From Pagrus major (taxonomy: Eukaryota > Chordata > Actinopteri > Spariformes > Sparidae), in NCBI RefSeq assembly GCF_040436345.1, contig NC_133235.1, positions 19,244,660 through 19,308,659 on the forward strand: 64,000 nucleotides of DNA. The letters run 5' to 3'. This document shows positions 38,028 to 50,522 of this stretch, in pieces (positions within the stretch are counted from its first letter, which is position 1; every line of letters begins with the position of its first letter). The notes beneath the pieces are model-generated. The model searched no databases. It saw only the letters and a list, made by a program, of their open reading frames with translations, and had not been told where the DNA came from. The translations under genes and the position numbers were made by a program.

Positions 38028-38849
38028 TGAGTCATATTTTAATGTGATATCTGGGCATTTTGAAATCCTTTTATGAGCGTTCTCCGAGTCTGCCGACAGT
38101 TTGAGGCAACTCAAGTTCTTAGCTTTGTTAGCTGGGTGCAGTGGCTTTGACCTTTGCGTACTTTACTTGATTTGTTGTAATGCTGGTATCTTGGAATTAA
38201 AAAGCTCATGCTGAACAGATGTGTGCACACAATCGCTATAGGGCTCTGACTTCATGGCTCCCTGCCAGCGAACGCAAAGCTCCGCACAGCAGAGAGTGAA
38301 GATGATAATCTGATTCAGACTCAGCCTACAGGTGGAGGCTGAGGTGAAGGTGGGGGCTTATTGAATACTATTTGAAGTAATATAAAAAATAGCTGAAGGA
38401 AGGAAGCAGGAAGTGACAGGGCAAAAAGCAGAGCTGAAGCCACGCTGCATCCAATGTTACAGGGAAATGATGATGTGAATGGGCTGTGTGCAAGGCAGAA
38501 GTTAGTTAGTTAACCGATATTTTTACCTTCATGTTTTGCTACAGTTTTTTTTTGAGTTTCCATTAGATCACACCTTTGTTTGCGGTGTACATAGGATTAT
38601 AACTGGCAAGATACTCGGCTATTCTCTCCACCAACCCGGGGGGGGATATAAGCATATATCTGATTTTCTCTAAAGTTTTAGGTAATGCATAGTGTCTCAA
38701 ATCCAACTTGAAAAATTACAAGGTGCTTGTTCCTTCCAGGAGAGAAAAATGAGACATCTCGCAATCAAGGAGGTAAATGCCATGACCACAAACAGTAAGC
38801 TTTGCCTTAAGGCACACATGGGGCTGAGCGCGATGTTCTTACAACCCAA

Positions 38850-39065
38850 TCACCAGAATGAGTTTTGGCAAAGTACGTTTCTGCAAACCCCATATATGTT
38901 GAAACTTTACATTTCTTTAGGTTCAGTTTTCAATTTTATGTTGTTACAACGCTGAGCTTATAGTCTGGTTAGGTTTAGGCACAAAAACCACTTGGTTAGG
39001 GTTTGGAAAAGATCACGTTTTGGCTTAGAATACCTGTTTTGATCGCCATACACACGGCTGGAAAT
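38850..39065. repeat. Dispersed repeat R3, copy 1
   Basis: Collinear with 41430-41640. Shared words in order are ATTTCTGC/GTTTCTGC, ATAT-TGTTGAAACTTTAC, TTTTCAATTTT, AGGGTT-GGAAAAGATC versus AGGGTTAAGAAAAGATC, TTGTTTTGGCT/CGTTTTGGCT, and GGCTGGAAAT. The GGTTAGGTTTAGGCACAAAA word is typical of fish genomic repeats. Confidence 0.65.
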
Positions 39066-41193
39066 TGTCCTCAGTGTTATGGTTTGTGTTTTTGGCTTTG
39101 TTATTTCCTGTTTTATTTTGAAGGTCTGTCATCACGCGTCAGGTTTTGCCCTTCATTTCCTCCCTTTGTCTGTTTTCCTGCCGTTTTTGCTCCTCACCTG
39201 TGTTCTAAGTTAATCACCCCGTCAATTGTTGTTGTTTCAACCTACCTGCCTTTTTGTGTTTACTCTGTCTTGTCTCAAATTCAGTACAAGGACTCCTGCT
39301 TTGGTCTTGGTTTTGACCTGGTCTCGGTTTAGGTTTTCTTGACTACAACACTGTTGGTTTGCGTAGACGTTAAAGCTGCTGTAAGCGTTGTCGTCGTTTT
39401 AGCTAACTTCCTGTCTGTTTTGCAGTAAGCAAACCTCCTTCCTCTCCACATCACCATAGAGCAGAGCAGTAATCACCAGACACAACAGCAAACAGGAAGA
39501 TCCTGCTCTCTACTATGTTCACATGCAGTCAGGTACGCCTCTTTATGGACTTCTCTGTTGTGATTGGACAAAGTGGGCAGGGATACCAGAAAACATATTT
39601 TCTCTTTTACTGCATGAGCAGGGGGAGGAGAGACATGGGTTACTGACCAAACGCGCGTTAATATTGATTACTGCTGGAATACAGAGCTATTTAACACTTA
39701 TTTAAATAAAAATATATCACTTACTGCTGGGTTTACACTGAGCTGATAGGACCCTCTTCCCTGAACACCTGCAACCATCCAGGGGGAAATGTACTGCATG
39801 TGAAGTGTGAAGACATAATATTGCACAAGCGAAAAGAAAACCATTGGCTCAGTCATTACAGGAAAGTGACTTAACACCAGTGCACATATTGCACATAGGT
39901 TGTTGACAGCAGCAAAAGAACATAAATCAGCAGGCAGACAGACACGTGACATGACCCATAAGCAGATCATCACCAGAGGCATAAAACAGAGACAGACAGC
40001 CGGGTCAGCAACGTCGTAACTCATGGTATTACCAGGGACATAAACACTGTCTGTTCAGTTCACGACGTGTACGTTAGCACAAACAGGAAGCAGGTACTCA
40101 TGCACGAAGTGAAGCAGGGATCTCCAAAAGAAAGAGGCGCCTGAGACAGAAGCTCTGTAGCTTCAGATGCGTGTCCCAGGGTTCATGTTTGTGGTCTGAA
40201 GCGGACCCAAGGCTAGTAGCAGCAGAGAGAGCGGCACAAACACAATTATTCCTCCACAAAGCCGTCCCTGAAGCCACAATGCAGGACTGTTGGCAGGCAA
40301 GCAAGAGTATTAAATATGCGAACAACAAAGTTGGGAGTGATTGAAGCAGGTACAGATGAATTTTTGAGTTGACATTTCAGGATAAGAAGAGGCAGAGCAG
40401 CATGTTAAACAGACATCGAAGGGTGTGTTTGCTTTGCCAAACTGCCCTCAGTATAAGACAAAGTGAAAAAGTCGGGGTATTAAATTATAATTGAAGAGAT
40501 GATCACTGGGCCCTGCGTTACTAAACGATCCTGTTACACTCAGTGGTGCATTGTAAGTCACTGGTAGCTTTAATCTTGCCAGGCTAGAGCTCTTCTTCAA
40601 CTCCTCCGTGTTTTGCTGCTTCAAAGAAAAGAAAACTCCCCAACAAAAGGAAACGAGTACAAAGTTTCGTGGCATCTTCACCTGGCAGGGGAGGAATGAT
40701 CTTTCAAGCAGCCAACACATACGGTCATAGAGTGTCATCATAAGCAGCTCAAAATAGCAAAAATAGTGTGAACTGTCAGAGATAAGTATCCGACCGCTTC
40801 CATGAGCCTGACAGGAGAGTGTGTTTGTATAATGACTTATAAACAGAAGGAATTAGCTGCACTTGAAAAGCCACATGGTGGAAATGGAAGTATTACATGT
40901 TTTACTTTTAGAAGAGAAAAGTCTTCAAGGATGCAGTATCTTTGGTAAACTTTCTAAACTGATAAAACATTCTTTATCTTCAAAAGGTGTTTGAAAAGGG
41001 AGGCTGGCCTCTATTCAGGCAAAAAGTATGGTTGTTAGATGAGAAAGAAGTCAGTTTCTTCTGAGTCATTGTGCTGTGAGGGATGTTTTTAATAACATGA
41101 TTTTCTAATTCTGTTTTAATGCTGCTCCTCAGGCCTACTCTTGACCACAGTGTTGATAAAATCCTGGTTAAAGCGCTGCAGGTAAGAATATGA

Positions 41194-41310
41194 TCCACCT
41201 TAAAAGATGCTACTAGTCTTTGTGAATTAATTTTCACCCCAGTTAATGGCGAGCTAACATTAACTATTAAGGATGAAGGCAGCAAAACATCCTTTAATTT
41301 TCTGGAATAG
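41194..41310. repeat. Dispersed repeat R1, copy 2
   Basis: The partner of 15365-15480, with CCACCTTAAAAGATGC, AGTCTTTGTGAATTA, GCTAACATTAACTATTAA and GGATGAAGGCAGCAAAACATC in the same order. Confidence 0.6.
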
Positions 41311-41429
41311 CTAAAAAGGTAGAAATTCACGTTGTTGTTAAAAATAACATAACCTTGTGCGAACACACACATCTACGATTCACTCCGGTACTTTACATCC
41401 CTGTGATAACCAAATTATCAGAATAAATG

Positions 41430-41830
41430 TTGGCAGTACATTTCTGCCAACATATTGTGTTGAAACTTTACGTTTGACATGATGTAACTTTTTTCTTTTT
41501 GATGAATTTTCAATTTTGCTTTTGGCACAAAACCCATCTGTCTAGGGTTAAGAAAAGATCTTGTTTTGGCTCACCTGGTTCTAGCTCCAGAAAGGGCTGG
41601 AAATCGTCCCAACATCTTGTTAAAAAACACAATTTTTTGTCTGCAAATTGCCCGAACATCTCCTCAAAAACATCCGGCTCTGTTGCCACCAACACGGCTG
41701 GAAAATGAACCGATGTCTCGTCAAAAAACATTTTGAACTTACAAATGTTGAAATGCCGTCTCGACAAGTGGTTTCTTGCTTGGGAGCCGTCTCAGCTAAC
41801 TGTCACACATCGCCACCGTGCCCTCCTGAC
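41430..41830. repeat. Dispersed repeat R3, copy 2 (longer)
   Basis: Matches R3 copy 1 over its first 200 bases and then continues with an internal pattern 'cggctgg-aaa ... catct-cTc-aaaaaca' that recurs three times (about 41594-41635, 41650-41680 and 41696-41736), so the element contains short internal repeats. The overlapping open frames on both strands are by-products of this composition. Confidence 0.55.
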
Positions 41831-43119
41831 ATCCAGGTCAACTCATATACATGTAATCTGAACATGATACGAGGCATATTGTAGAAATGGTGATATGGTC
41901 GAATGAAACATACAAAACTTTAAACTAGGATTTATTTTGCTTCATTCACATTACAAACTTTTGAATGCCTATAGGCAGACTTAACGTGCTCTGAACACAG
42001 CTACAACCATTGTTCCAAGACCTAGCATATTCTTGGCTGGATAGCTTGTTAGTAGATGAGTCACAGGCTACAGTAGCTTATCAACTAACTCTGCAAGTCA
42101 CTAACCACAGCTTCTAGCACCATCTATTTAAAGAGAACACATAGATGAACTTAACTGGGCCACTTCAAGGTGTGAACAGAGACTCAGAGTCAAGAACTAC
42201 GATGATTTTTTCCTGCCTTTTAGCAATTAATGAGCTGGTAACATAACCTACTCCACCACCTGCTCATTGCAGTGACATCATTCAGGGGGGCAGTGCAAAA
42301 ATCTTACAACAGTCCTAACTCAGCCACTACATCACCTGGCTCTGGAGTAATAACTGAACTCTGAAGGACTTCTGCACCGCTGGGTACCACAGAGAACGAG
42401 GCCAGTCAGCCCGCGGAGAGGCTTCATTTCAGCTGCTTGTCTCAGCTGGAGCCTCTGGCTGTGAGGATCAGAACAAAGATCAATCTGTAAATCAAGACCT
42501 ACGCTGTGAGGTTTACAACTCTTATTACCTGCGGGGTTTGACGTAATGGCCACATTACTGCTGCTAACACACTCAAAAAACCACAGAGAACGAAGCACTG
42601 GGATTCCTGCCATAATTGGCCCATTCACACTGTTTAGACTCTAACAAGAATTCACAGTGTTCCCTGTTCTCTCTGTGGTGTTCACTGACAAGTCTGATTT
42701 AGGTTTGGAAAAGTGTCTGGCTGACATTAGAGAGGGATATCGGTTGTTAGCGGATGGTGTGGTGCATCTGGCATCATCCCACAGTATCACAAAGGCGTGC
42801 TGAAGCAGTTTGCGGCTCGATATAAAAATCATCCCCCCTGCAGGTCTGGAAAGATTGTACTCTCTCATCGCTGATGGTTTTGAAGTGAGAAGAAGAGTAG
42901 CTGCTCTCAACAGAGGAGTTCAATTGCAGTATTACAGATGTATTCATTCATTCATTCAATCTCCATACCTAAATGACGAAATAAGTTCATTGTCAGCGTC
43001 TCCTAAAACAACATGTTTCACAGTTCCTAAAACAAAATGACTGTTGCAAGCGTCGTGGTTTGGGTTGAAATCTCTACATTACCTTCGTAATTTCTGTTGC
43101 AAACATACCCACCTAGCTG

Positions 43120-43780
43120 GTAGCACAGTAGCTTACGTTATGTATGTGATGCAAGTTAAAATAAGTCACCATTGACTTCTGGTTTCACACTGGACACGAA
43201 CAGTCAACACCTCCTCCCTAACAAACTTTTCTACAATTCCTCCTTTCCAGGGGCTGGAGCCAATCCCAGGCGATATTGGGTGAGCGGCGGGGTACACCCT
43301 GGACAAGTTGCCAGTTCATCACAGCACTTTGCTCTGTTAAAGTCAATATAGGAAAGTCATTGGCAAACAATTGACAATTTACGTTTACAATTTACTAACA
43401 TTTATTTAGTGTTTCTGTCCACCTGATAAAAGTAATCCCAATATTCACTCTCCTTCGAGCTCTGTTTTGGTCTCCACCTCTTTCTGAGGAAAATATCTGG
43501 CTCTTTAGCTGCTAAATCCTCCACTATTTTCACAAGCTAGTCACTATAACTAAGTCGTTTCCACTGGACAGGTTGTGTGTGGTTGGGTTTTAGAGCTTTT
43601 TCATTCAAAACAGCCATTAAGAGAGTGAACCAAACCAGTAAAGTTGAACCAAAACAATTTGCTGAAAGACACTAAACTAACATAGCCTGGTTATAATTCC
43701 CTGTGTTCAACACCTCTTCAGCATTACATTCACTCATTTGATCCATAAAACATTGATTAAAGCAGCTTTGAGGCTTTGAG
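43120..43780. repeat. Dispersed repeat R2, long copy with nested repeat
   Basis: Collinear with 29690-30300 on both sides of an insertion at 43247-43323. The later part (43490-43780) includes TGGCTCTTTAGCTGCTAAAT, GAGAGTGAACCAAA, TTTGATCCATAAAACATTGA and TTAAAGCAGCTTTGAGGC. Confidence 0.7.
43247..43323. repeat. Fragment of the high-copy fish repeat
   Basis: CCAGGGGCTGGAGCCAATCC, then GGTGAGCGGCGGGGTACACC and CTGGACAAGTTGCCAGTTCA: the well-known block of an abundant fish repeat. It sits inside an R2 copy. Confidence 0.8.
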
Positions 43781-46700
43781 TAGAAACCAGACACAGACGC
43801 AAGGCTTTTCTTTTTACATGGCAGTACATATGACACATAAGTGAATCTTATATTAGGGACCCAAAAGGAAGGCCAGGGACCTTGTTCATGCTTTGCGTTA
43901 AAATGTTTGCAGCATGACAAGATCGCAAATGAGCTTGCAGGTGTGAATTCACTCGAGCTTTGGGATGTAACCGCCAGGCCACCTGTAGGTGGTCAGAGGC
44001 ACATTCAACCACATTTCTTTGGTATATGTGTCCACGTGTATTGAAGAACTGCTGACACACTTTTGTGCTACGTGCATAGCACAACAAATGTGCCCAACAC
44101 AGCTTACCTCTCATCTGATGTTGTTTTCAACTTTTCTCATTTTTGGTTTTACGGCTTTATCCAATATGCAAACACACATAATAATCCTCTTCTCTATCTG
44201 TATGACTGCAGATAAAACCTGCAAGCAGGGGAGGAAAATCTCACCAGAGCGTGCCTGCGATCAATTTTTGTACAAGTTATGAACTGCAGCTTGTTCCTGA
44301 TGGATTATCAACAAACAGGCTGAATGTGTGGATACAAGATATCTAGACAGGGCCAGAGAGATGGAAAACATACAAAAGAAAATGAGAGAAAATGACTGAT
44401 TAGGATAAAGATGATAATTAGGAAGAGGAGAAAGAGGAATGCTCCAATTCTGAAGTCGTTACATTTGAGGTTAAAACAAATGACTTCATCACCTCAGTCT
44501 TGGCAAACATCGTGATACTTCCCCAAAGATCCACACACAGAACTGGATGATGTCCTTATCTGTCTTCATACCCCGGAGGAGACTGGACTGATTACTAGCC
44601 TGCACGGCTGCTCTATCACCAAATGTGTGTGTTTGTGTTGATTGCCAAGGCTGAGGTAGTGATGTCATTTGTTTTAATCTCATCTGCATGTACAAGCAGC
44701 TTTAGACCATGAAAGGCAAGATTTACTCAATCACTGCAGCCTCCCCGTCTTCCTGTCTGTCTGTGTGTATTTCTATGTGTCTCAGTCCGTCGCTATGACT
44801 CACTCAGTCCTGCTGCCTCACGGTGTGGAACGAACACATCACTGCTGAATGAACATTGCGCCGTAAGGTCACAGTCATATCTGAAGGGCACAGAGTCTTT
44901 TGACTTTTCCTCTCCTTAAAATTGGTTTCTTATCTTTTTTCGTTAATACAGAAATTAAGTTCACTCCATTGAAGCATTTTTCGGGAAGTAATAATCTCAT
45001 TAAATGTGTCAGCCAGAAGGCAGCAATATGTTCATTACTACGTCCAAGTTTCAGCTGATTATATATTATTGAAAAACATAATTATGTTTTAATATATAAT
45101 TTTAAATATAATAAATATAATTTTATTATTTTTTTAACATAATAAATATAATTTTAATATTATATTTTATTTCTGCTAAATCTAACACACTGGACCTCTA
45201 AAGAAATAGTAGTAATAGTAATAGTAAATATGCTTATTTACCTGTTCATCAAGGGTTAGATGGGAAGATTGATACCGCTCTCTCGAGCTGCCCTGTGGAG
45301 TTTTCTAGTACACAAACAAAAGTTATGTTTACATTCACTGTTTCCCTCCAGAATGCATTGTGTGTCTCCATGACGTCCAACAAACATGTTGAATGCATTT
45401 TCTTCCTCATAAAACATTTGCAAACCTGATGTCTTGAACATGTTACAGCCTGTATTGTTTACATTCAAGTTTACACGCTTGTAGTCTTCTTATTCGCTGA
45501 GGGCGCATTGCTATGTTACTTGGCACGTGTAGGTCACCCGTAGGTCAATGGAATAGTATCACCCACGTATGAGTGTACATGTATGTGCACACAGAAGGCT
45601 TGTACAGCGATGCTGCAACAAACTGCCACTTTTGTGAAGAAACACCTTAATGTATTGCATTTATTGCCGAATTTCCAAGAAGGTACGAATGATTTGGAAT
45701 TCGTCATATATATGTTTTGCAGTGTTTATAAAGTCTCCCCTCATGCAACATGTCTCAAAATTGCATAATTTTTAAGGGAGTCTGGGGATATTGTAGTTAC
45801 TAGTTTAATGATTATATCGGTTGAAATGGACAGTGTGTTCACAAACATCTGCTAACACTGGGTTAGGTTAAGAGTCAAAACACGTGATCTGCATTACAGT
45901 GAAACACATGGAAATCTGACAGCATGTAATCTATTATGCCCGTTGTTGTGGCTTCTCTTTTTTGTTTCACGGAGGACATCAGTTGAGTAGGCGGCCCTTC
46001 AGTGTGGCCCAGGACACATGTGCGTACACACAGCTAAGATGATGTGGCCCAGACCACCTCCATGTGGACTGAGTGATCGCATCTAAGATGCATCCTCAAT
46101 TCATCATAAAGACCTGAAAGGACAGCTATCCTGGCCCTGTCCAAACTTAACACAAACCACATAGCAGAACCTGTAAAGTCAATTAATTAACACTTTGCAT
46201 TTATTTAATCTTGTAAAGAAATTACAAGCTGTTGTTTTAAGTGGGGTTATGTGCTGAACTATTTCTTGGCTGGGCGCAGTTAGGCTCCTTCCACCTCTGG
46301 TCAGAGCTAGGCTAGCTGTTTTACTCTGCTTCAAGTCTTAATGCTAAGCTCAGCTAACTACCTGCTGGCTGTTGCTTCATAATTATGTAAAAGAAATAAG
46401 ACTTATCATGATTTGTCGATTTTATTTGATTTACACCATCTAAAGTGGCTCTTTCATAGCCTCAAAGTTAGCTGAGCATTTTTTCCCCGCGCTCTCTATC
46501 AAAAAAATCACATTCCTGTTTGTATTTTTGCTTCTGCTTGTGCACAAACTGCTTTGAATGGCTGCTACACTTTAGTGGATCAAATCCAAGGTCACATTTT
46601 CATGGCTACTTGAAATGGGAAATTGTTGTTGCCTTTTTTCTTTTGATGACATTTACTCATAATTCAGTGATTTGGTATTTTTGGAAACCCTTGCAAATTG

Positions 46701-48370
46701 AGTTGAACTCAAAATAAAGTTCTGTGGGTTCAAACAGTGTTTGTCTTTGCTGCATGAGGTTCTTATGATGGCACCACCAAAGAAAAAAAAACCTCGGCTG
46801 GCCTGAGGAGATGAAGGACTCCCCCATGAGGCAGGGAAAGGCAATTTTATTTGCATAGCACATTTTGCTAGAAGGAAGAATATAAAACACTGACAACCAC
46901 CCACCCTCCAAGAGGCACTGACAAATCACACAATGCAGGAATAAAGAAGACTATTGTACAACTTAAATTCATCCACTGTTCATGTAATACTTTTGCAGAA
47001 TACAAGGTAGTTTCATGAATTTCAAAGATATCCCTGTCTAGTTCTATTTGTTACTGTAACCTATTAGAGAGCACCCTCTAGTGATTTATCCTCATTGCTC
47101 TACACGTCCACTACAGCAGTAGAGCTGCTCTCAGTCCTGTTTTTAACTCTGCACAGATTTAAAAAATAGTGTGAGAACCTACTAGCTTGAAGAGAAGAGT
47201 TTTGAGATATTGTTGTTGAGTATAGGAGCAACAATTACAGTGTCTTCTAATATGTATAAACTATCCATACAGTAAAGTAACACCATCTTTTAAAGTGTAA
47301 ATCAAACAGCTGGCATTAGTTGGGTGTTTGCCTGGGAAATCCACGTCTAACCTGCATTCTTGTTACTGCACAAGTTTTTTTTTGTTGTTTAATGTGGGTT
47401 GCAGGGTGAGTCAGAGGAAAGTGAGTCATGATTTAGTCATCCTTGTCATAATACAAAGTACACGCACACACATGCACTTAGAGACACTTTGCCTTTGGCT
47501 CTTAGGCCTACTTTTTTCTTGCTCTCTCACTTACACACCACACACACACTCAAATACACACTGTAGGCTACAGCATATTAACTTAAGTATGAATCAACCA
47601 CCATTTTGGATCTTCATATCATTGGATGGCACTTTTGGGGCTGTCTTTTACTGAAAATGTTAGGGTAATACGCCCTTTTAACCCTTGTGCCCTCCTCAAA
47701 TTTACTACCCTCTGGACACCTTCATGGCAAAAATGTACACGCACAAAAAAACTGCTATTAAATCATCATACATCAATATTTTTTCTGCTTTTTTTTCATA
47801 AATCACTTAAACAACTTCACACTTATTCAAAACTACCAAACATTCAATCATTTTCAGGATTTTAACCCTTTAAATGCCAGTTTAAATCTGACTTATTCAT
47901 GCCCCTTTACTGATGCAGTTTGAAATGTGTCCCTTTAAATGTAAATTAAAAATGCTGCTCTTATATTGTGCATTTGATTGACTGGTTTCTCTACGACACT
48001 CTTATTTCCTTAATTTAGTTTTTCTCGTGTTTTCTTTTTTTAATTTTGTGTATTTCATTGCCTTATACAAAGCACTTTGAATGTCCTCTGTGTTTGAGGG
48101 TGCTTTACAAAGAAATTTGCTTTACTTTGCCTTTTTTAATAACTCTGCTCCAGAAAATAACAGACGTGATGGTGCAGTGTGCAGTCTTTGAGCTTCTGTA
48201 TGACTTCATCAACATTACAGAAACCGGCCAAAATCAATTTTGTGCTTCATAAATTATAACAATCTGATTTATTTACATATATTTAACTTCTTATATACTT
48301 CGATCCCTTTTATTTTGAAAATACAATAAAATCGCCGCACTTACCGTTTCACCCACTTTTATTTTGAAAT
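43780..48370. other. Intergenic, upstream of atp5mg
   Basis: No supported exon. It carries a MITE end at 45176-45203, AT-rich low-complexity sequence at 45060-45170, and two fragments resembling fish LINE/SINE tails: about 46840-46890 (GGCAATTTTATTTGCATAGC) and 48060-48130 (AAAGCACTTTGAATG, GTGCTTTACAAAG). Remaining sequence is plain AT-rich noncoding. Confidence 0.5.
45176..45203. mobile_element. Solo end of the TTAAAGGACCAGTGTGTAG MITE
   Basis: AAATCTAACACACTGGACCT followed by CTAAAG matches the right terminus of the complete MITE at 62900-63235 (AAATCCTACACACTGGACCT then TTAA) with few changes. The rest of the element is not evident on the left; AT-rich sequence intervenes. Confidence 0.6.
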
Positions 48371-48445
48371 CAACGACCCGGAAACCTTCTCACGCTACTT
48401 TTCTTCTTCTTTGGTCTTTTCCTGCTGCACTGGACGGTCGTCATC
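48370..48445 (+). promoter_or_regulatory. atp5mg core promoter / 5' leader
   Basis: Contains CCGGAA (48378-48383), a consensus ETS/GABPA core typical of nuclear genes for respiratory-chain proteins. A pyrimidine tract follows (48395-48425, cttttcttcttctttggtcttttcct), resembling a 5' TOP-type start region. The start codon sits in TCATCATGGCG, which fits both a Kozak context (G at +4) and a YY1-like core. No TATA box is seen. Function is inferred from motifs only. Confidence 0.5.
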
Positions 48446-50161
48446 ATGGCGCAGGCAGTACAGAAACTCGTTGCTAAAGTACCTACTGCAGTCGGTGGTA
48501 AGTTTACTCACCTTTGTTCTTTTTACCGATTATTAACTGAGCTAGCGTTAGCAGAATAAACTGTTTAGCATTAGCTAACCTAGCTCACGTCGTTACAGCT
48601 TGTTGGCACCTGCACAACTTCAGTGTGACCTCTATTAGCTCAACTCAGGTGTCAATGACTGCAGCAACTTGTCTTTAGATAGTTGTTAGAAACGACGAAA
48701 CAGCTCAGTGGCTTTTGACTTTGCTGCTCCATAGCTAGTGCTAATGGTATCCTGAGATAGTTCTGTGTTTGTGTCTCTATCTCAGCCGCTGTCACATACT
48801 CCAAACCCCGACTAGCGACCTTCTGGCGCTACGCCCGTGTGGAGCTCGTCCCACCGTCACCTGCCGAGATCCCCAAAGCGCTAGAGGCCGCATCGGGACT
48901 CATTAAGAGCTTCCAGGCTGGACGCCTGGGGCAGACCACAGTGAAGGTGAGTCCCTGATATGTGTGTGGAAACCCTGTGTTGAAGTCAACAAGATACACT
49001 ACTCAAAATGAGTTAGGGATATTGGGAAATGGGTGCATATATGCATGTGCATGGATATGGAAAGAAAAGTCACACAAAAAATGTCTCGTTATTTTTGAGG
49101 GCCAAAAATGGTCGCAAAACACAAAATAAACTCAGATATGTCACAGAATAAACAGTCAAGTGAATCACCAAAATATCCTAATATCCCTCACCCCTACTAG
49201 TTACTTTGCAGATTCAAGTTACTCATTTAGATTTTTATTTGTGATGTCTAACACATCAGATTGTCCACGGGACATTGAGTGACACAACAGAGCGGTGACT
49301 ACAGAGAGAGAAAGGATGCTGAATCAGAGCCAAAGTAGTACATTTTAAAATGTGTTTGTGTTATTAGCACTCTGACGCAAAATAATGAGTATCGACCTCA
49401 ATAATCGGCCAACCCAGTAATTGGTCTGTCCCTAGTTTTAAGGCCCAGAACCAACACTTTCTGTTTTAGCTTCTTCACTGAGACGATGTACTGAGTTTTG
49501 GACTGTTGAATAGACAATACAAGCAATTTTGAATATGCAACCTCACTGTCTGAAAAGTTTAAATTGGCATTTTTTACTATTTTGTTACCTTTTACTGACT
49601 TGACTTTATATGTTTAGTCACTGAATCATAATAATAATAATCAACAACTTTATCAATAATGGAAATAACTGTTAGAGCCTTGATTTCATCCTTCTAAAAA
49701 ACAAGTTTAAATTTGCTGCACACTATATTGACACATGGAATATTTTACAGAAGGCATTGATTATATCTGGATGTGACTGATGTGGCCAGATGCAGAACAT
49801 GGTTAGCCCCTTGCCTCAGATCCCCAGTCATCAGTGTGTTGTATACAGCAGTGATACGGTTGAGTTTATCTGCATAAACAATAGAAATGACTGAATAATA
49901 ATAGAAGTAAACTATGTGGGCCACACAAATAAACAAGTGCAGAGTGATTAAATGCCATCTCGGTTAGTTCGAAGCAAAAGTTTGTGGAAAAACCCTCCAA
50001 GAGGATGAACAAGTTATGTTCAATTTATGTAAAATTTTAATTCTGTTTTTTTTGTTTTGTAGGATGCCTTGAGAAATGGACTTGTGACCACTGAGGTGCT
50101 GATGTGGTTCTACATCGGCGAGTGCATTGGCAAAGGAGGCATTGTTGGATACGATGTCTAA
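48446..50161 (+). CDS. atp5mg: ATP synthase membrane subunit g
   Basis: Subunit g of the mitochondrial F1Fo ATP synthase (formerly ATP5L), an inner-membrane accessory subunit of the Fo peripheral stalk region that helps dimer and cristae formation. Three exons, 48446-48497, 48786-48946 and 50063-50161, join in frame (splits after base 1 of codon 18, then between codons) with donors gtaagt and gtgagt and acceptors ctcag and tgtag. The product is 103 residues, the usual vertebrate length. Recognised segments are [28 protein letters not shown], and the C-terminal membrane helix with the dimerisation-type glycine pattern [13 protein letters not shown]. The start is the first ATG after the pyrimidine-rich leader. 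It is convergent with ift22. The call is firm from the protein sequence. Confidence 0.96.
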
Positions 50162-50231
50162 ATAATGCACTTCTCTTTCTTCTTTTGCACTTCTAATTGA
50201 CACATTCTCAACAACCTGCACCAATTTTTCA

Positions 50232-50237
50232 AATAAA
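50232..50237 (+). terminator. atp5mg polyadenylation signal
   Basis: AATAAA 71 bases after the stop codon, followed by a T/G-rich stretch (agtcagataagtgtctttagtctcttgag). The opposing ift22 signal lies about 70 bases further on. Confidence 0.8.
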
Positions 50238-50307
50238 CAGATGTCTATAGTCAGATAAGTGTCTTTAGTCTCTTGAGTATTCATTTCCAGACTGAAATAG
50301 TTCATAT

Positions 50308-50313
50308 TTTATT
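50308..50313 (-). terminator. ift22 polyadenylation signal
   Basis: AATAAA on the minus strand (TTTATT on plus), about 210 bases after the ift22 stop and the first canonical signal encountered. Cleavage 10-30 bases downstream would bring the transcript end to about 50280-50295, very close to the atp5mg end. Confidence 0.7.
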
Positions 50314-50522
50314 AACAAGACTTACAAATGATGTAATAAACCAAAACTGAACAAAAACATTAAAGTTTGCAAAAGGGTTTAGAAGATTTCATGCACAACT
50401 GAATGACAGCAAAGTTGAATAATTAATGACATAAAATGGGAAGTGTTCATGAGTCTTACTCGAACAAAGATTGCCGATACCAGAAAACTCCTCCTCATTA
50501 AGCTGCATATTTTACTTTGCTA

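Larger units (their letters stand above)
30300..38850. other. Gene-poor, no gene recognised
   Basis: No supported exon. It contains microsatellites, the 41-bp minisatellite at 33171-33420, a LINE-tail-like stretch near 35710-35770 (AAAAGTGCTCTATAAATGAA), and a regulatory-looking island at about 36880-37150 with many TAAT and CAATTA words. A minus-strand frame at 35497-35243 looks unusually balanced for its composition but has no motif, promoter or splice partner that I can identify. A 170-codon minus frame at 32184-31672 is repeat-rich and not convincing. Confidence 0.4.

Noticed and set aside
41499-41884. Overlapping open frames on both strands near 41.5-41.9 kb
   Set aside because: They lie inside repeat R3, whose other copy at 38850-39065 does not preserve the frames.
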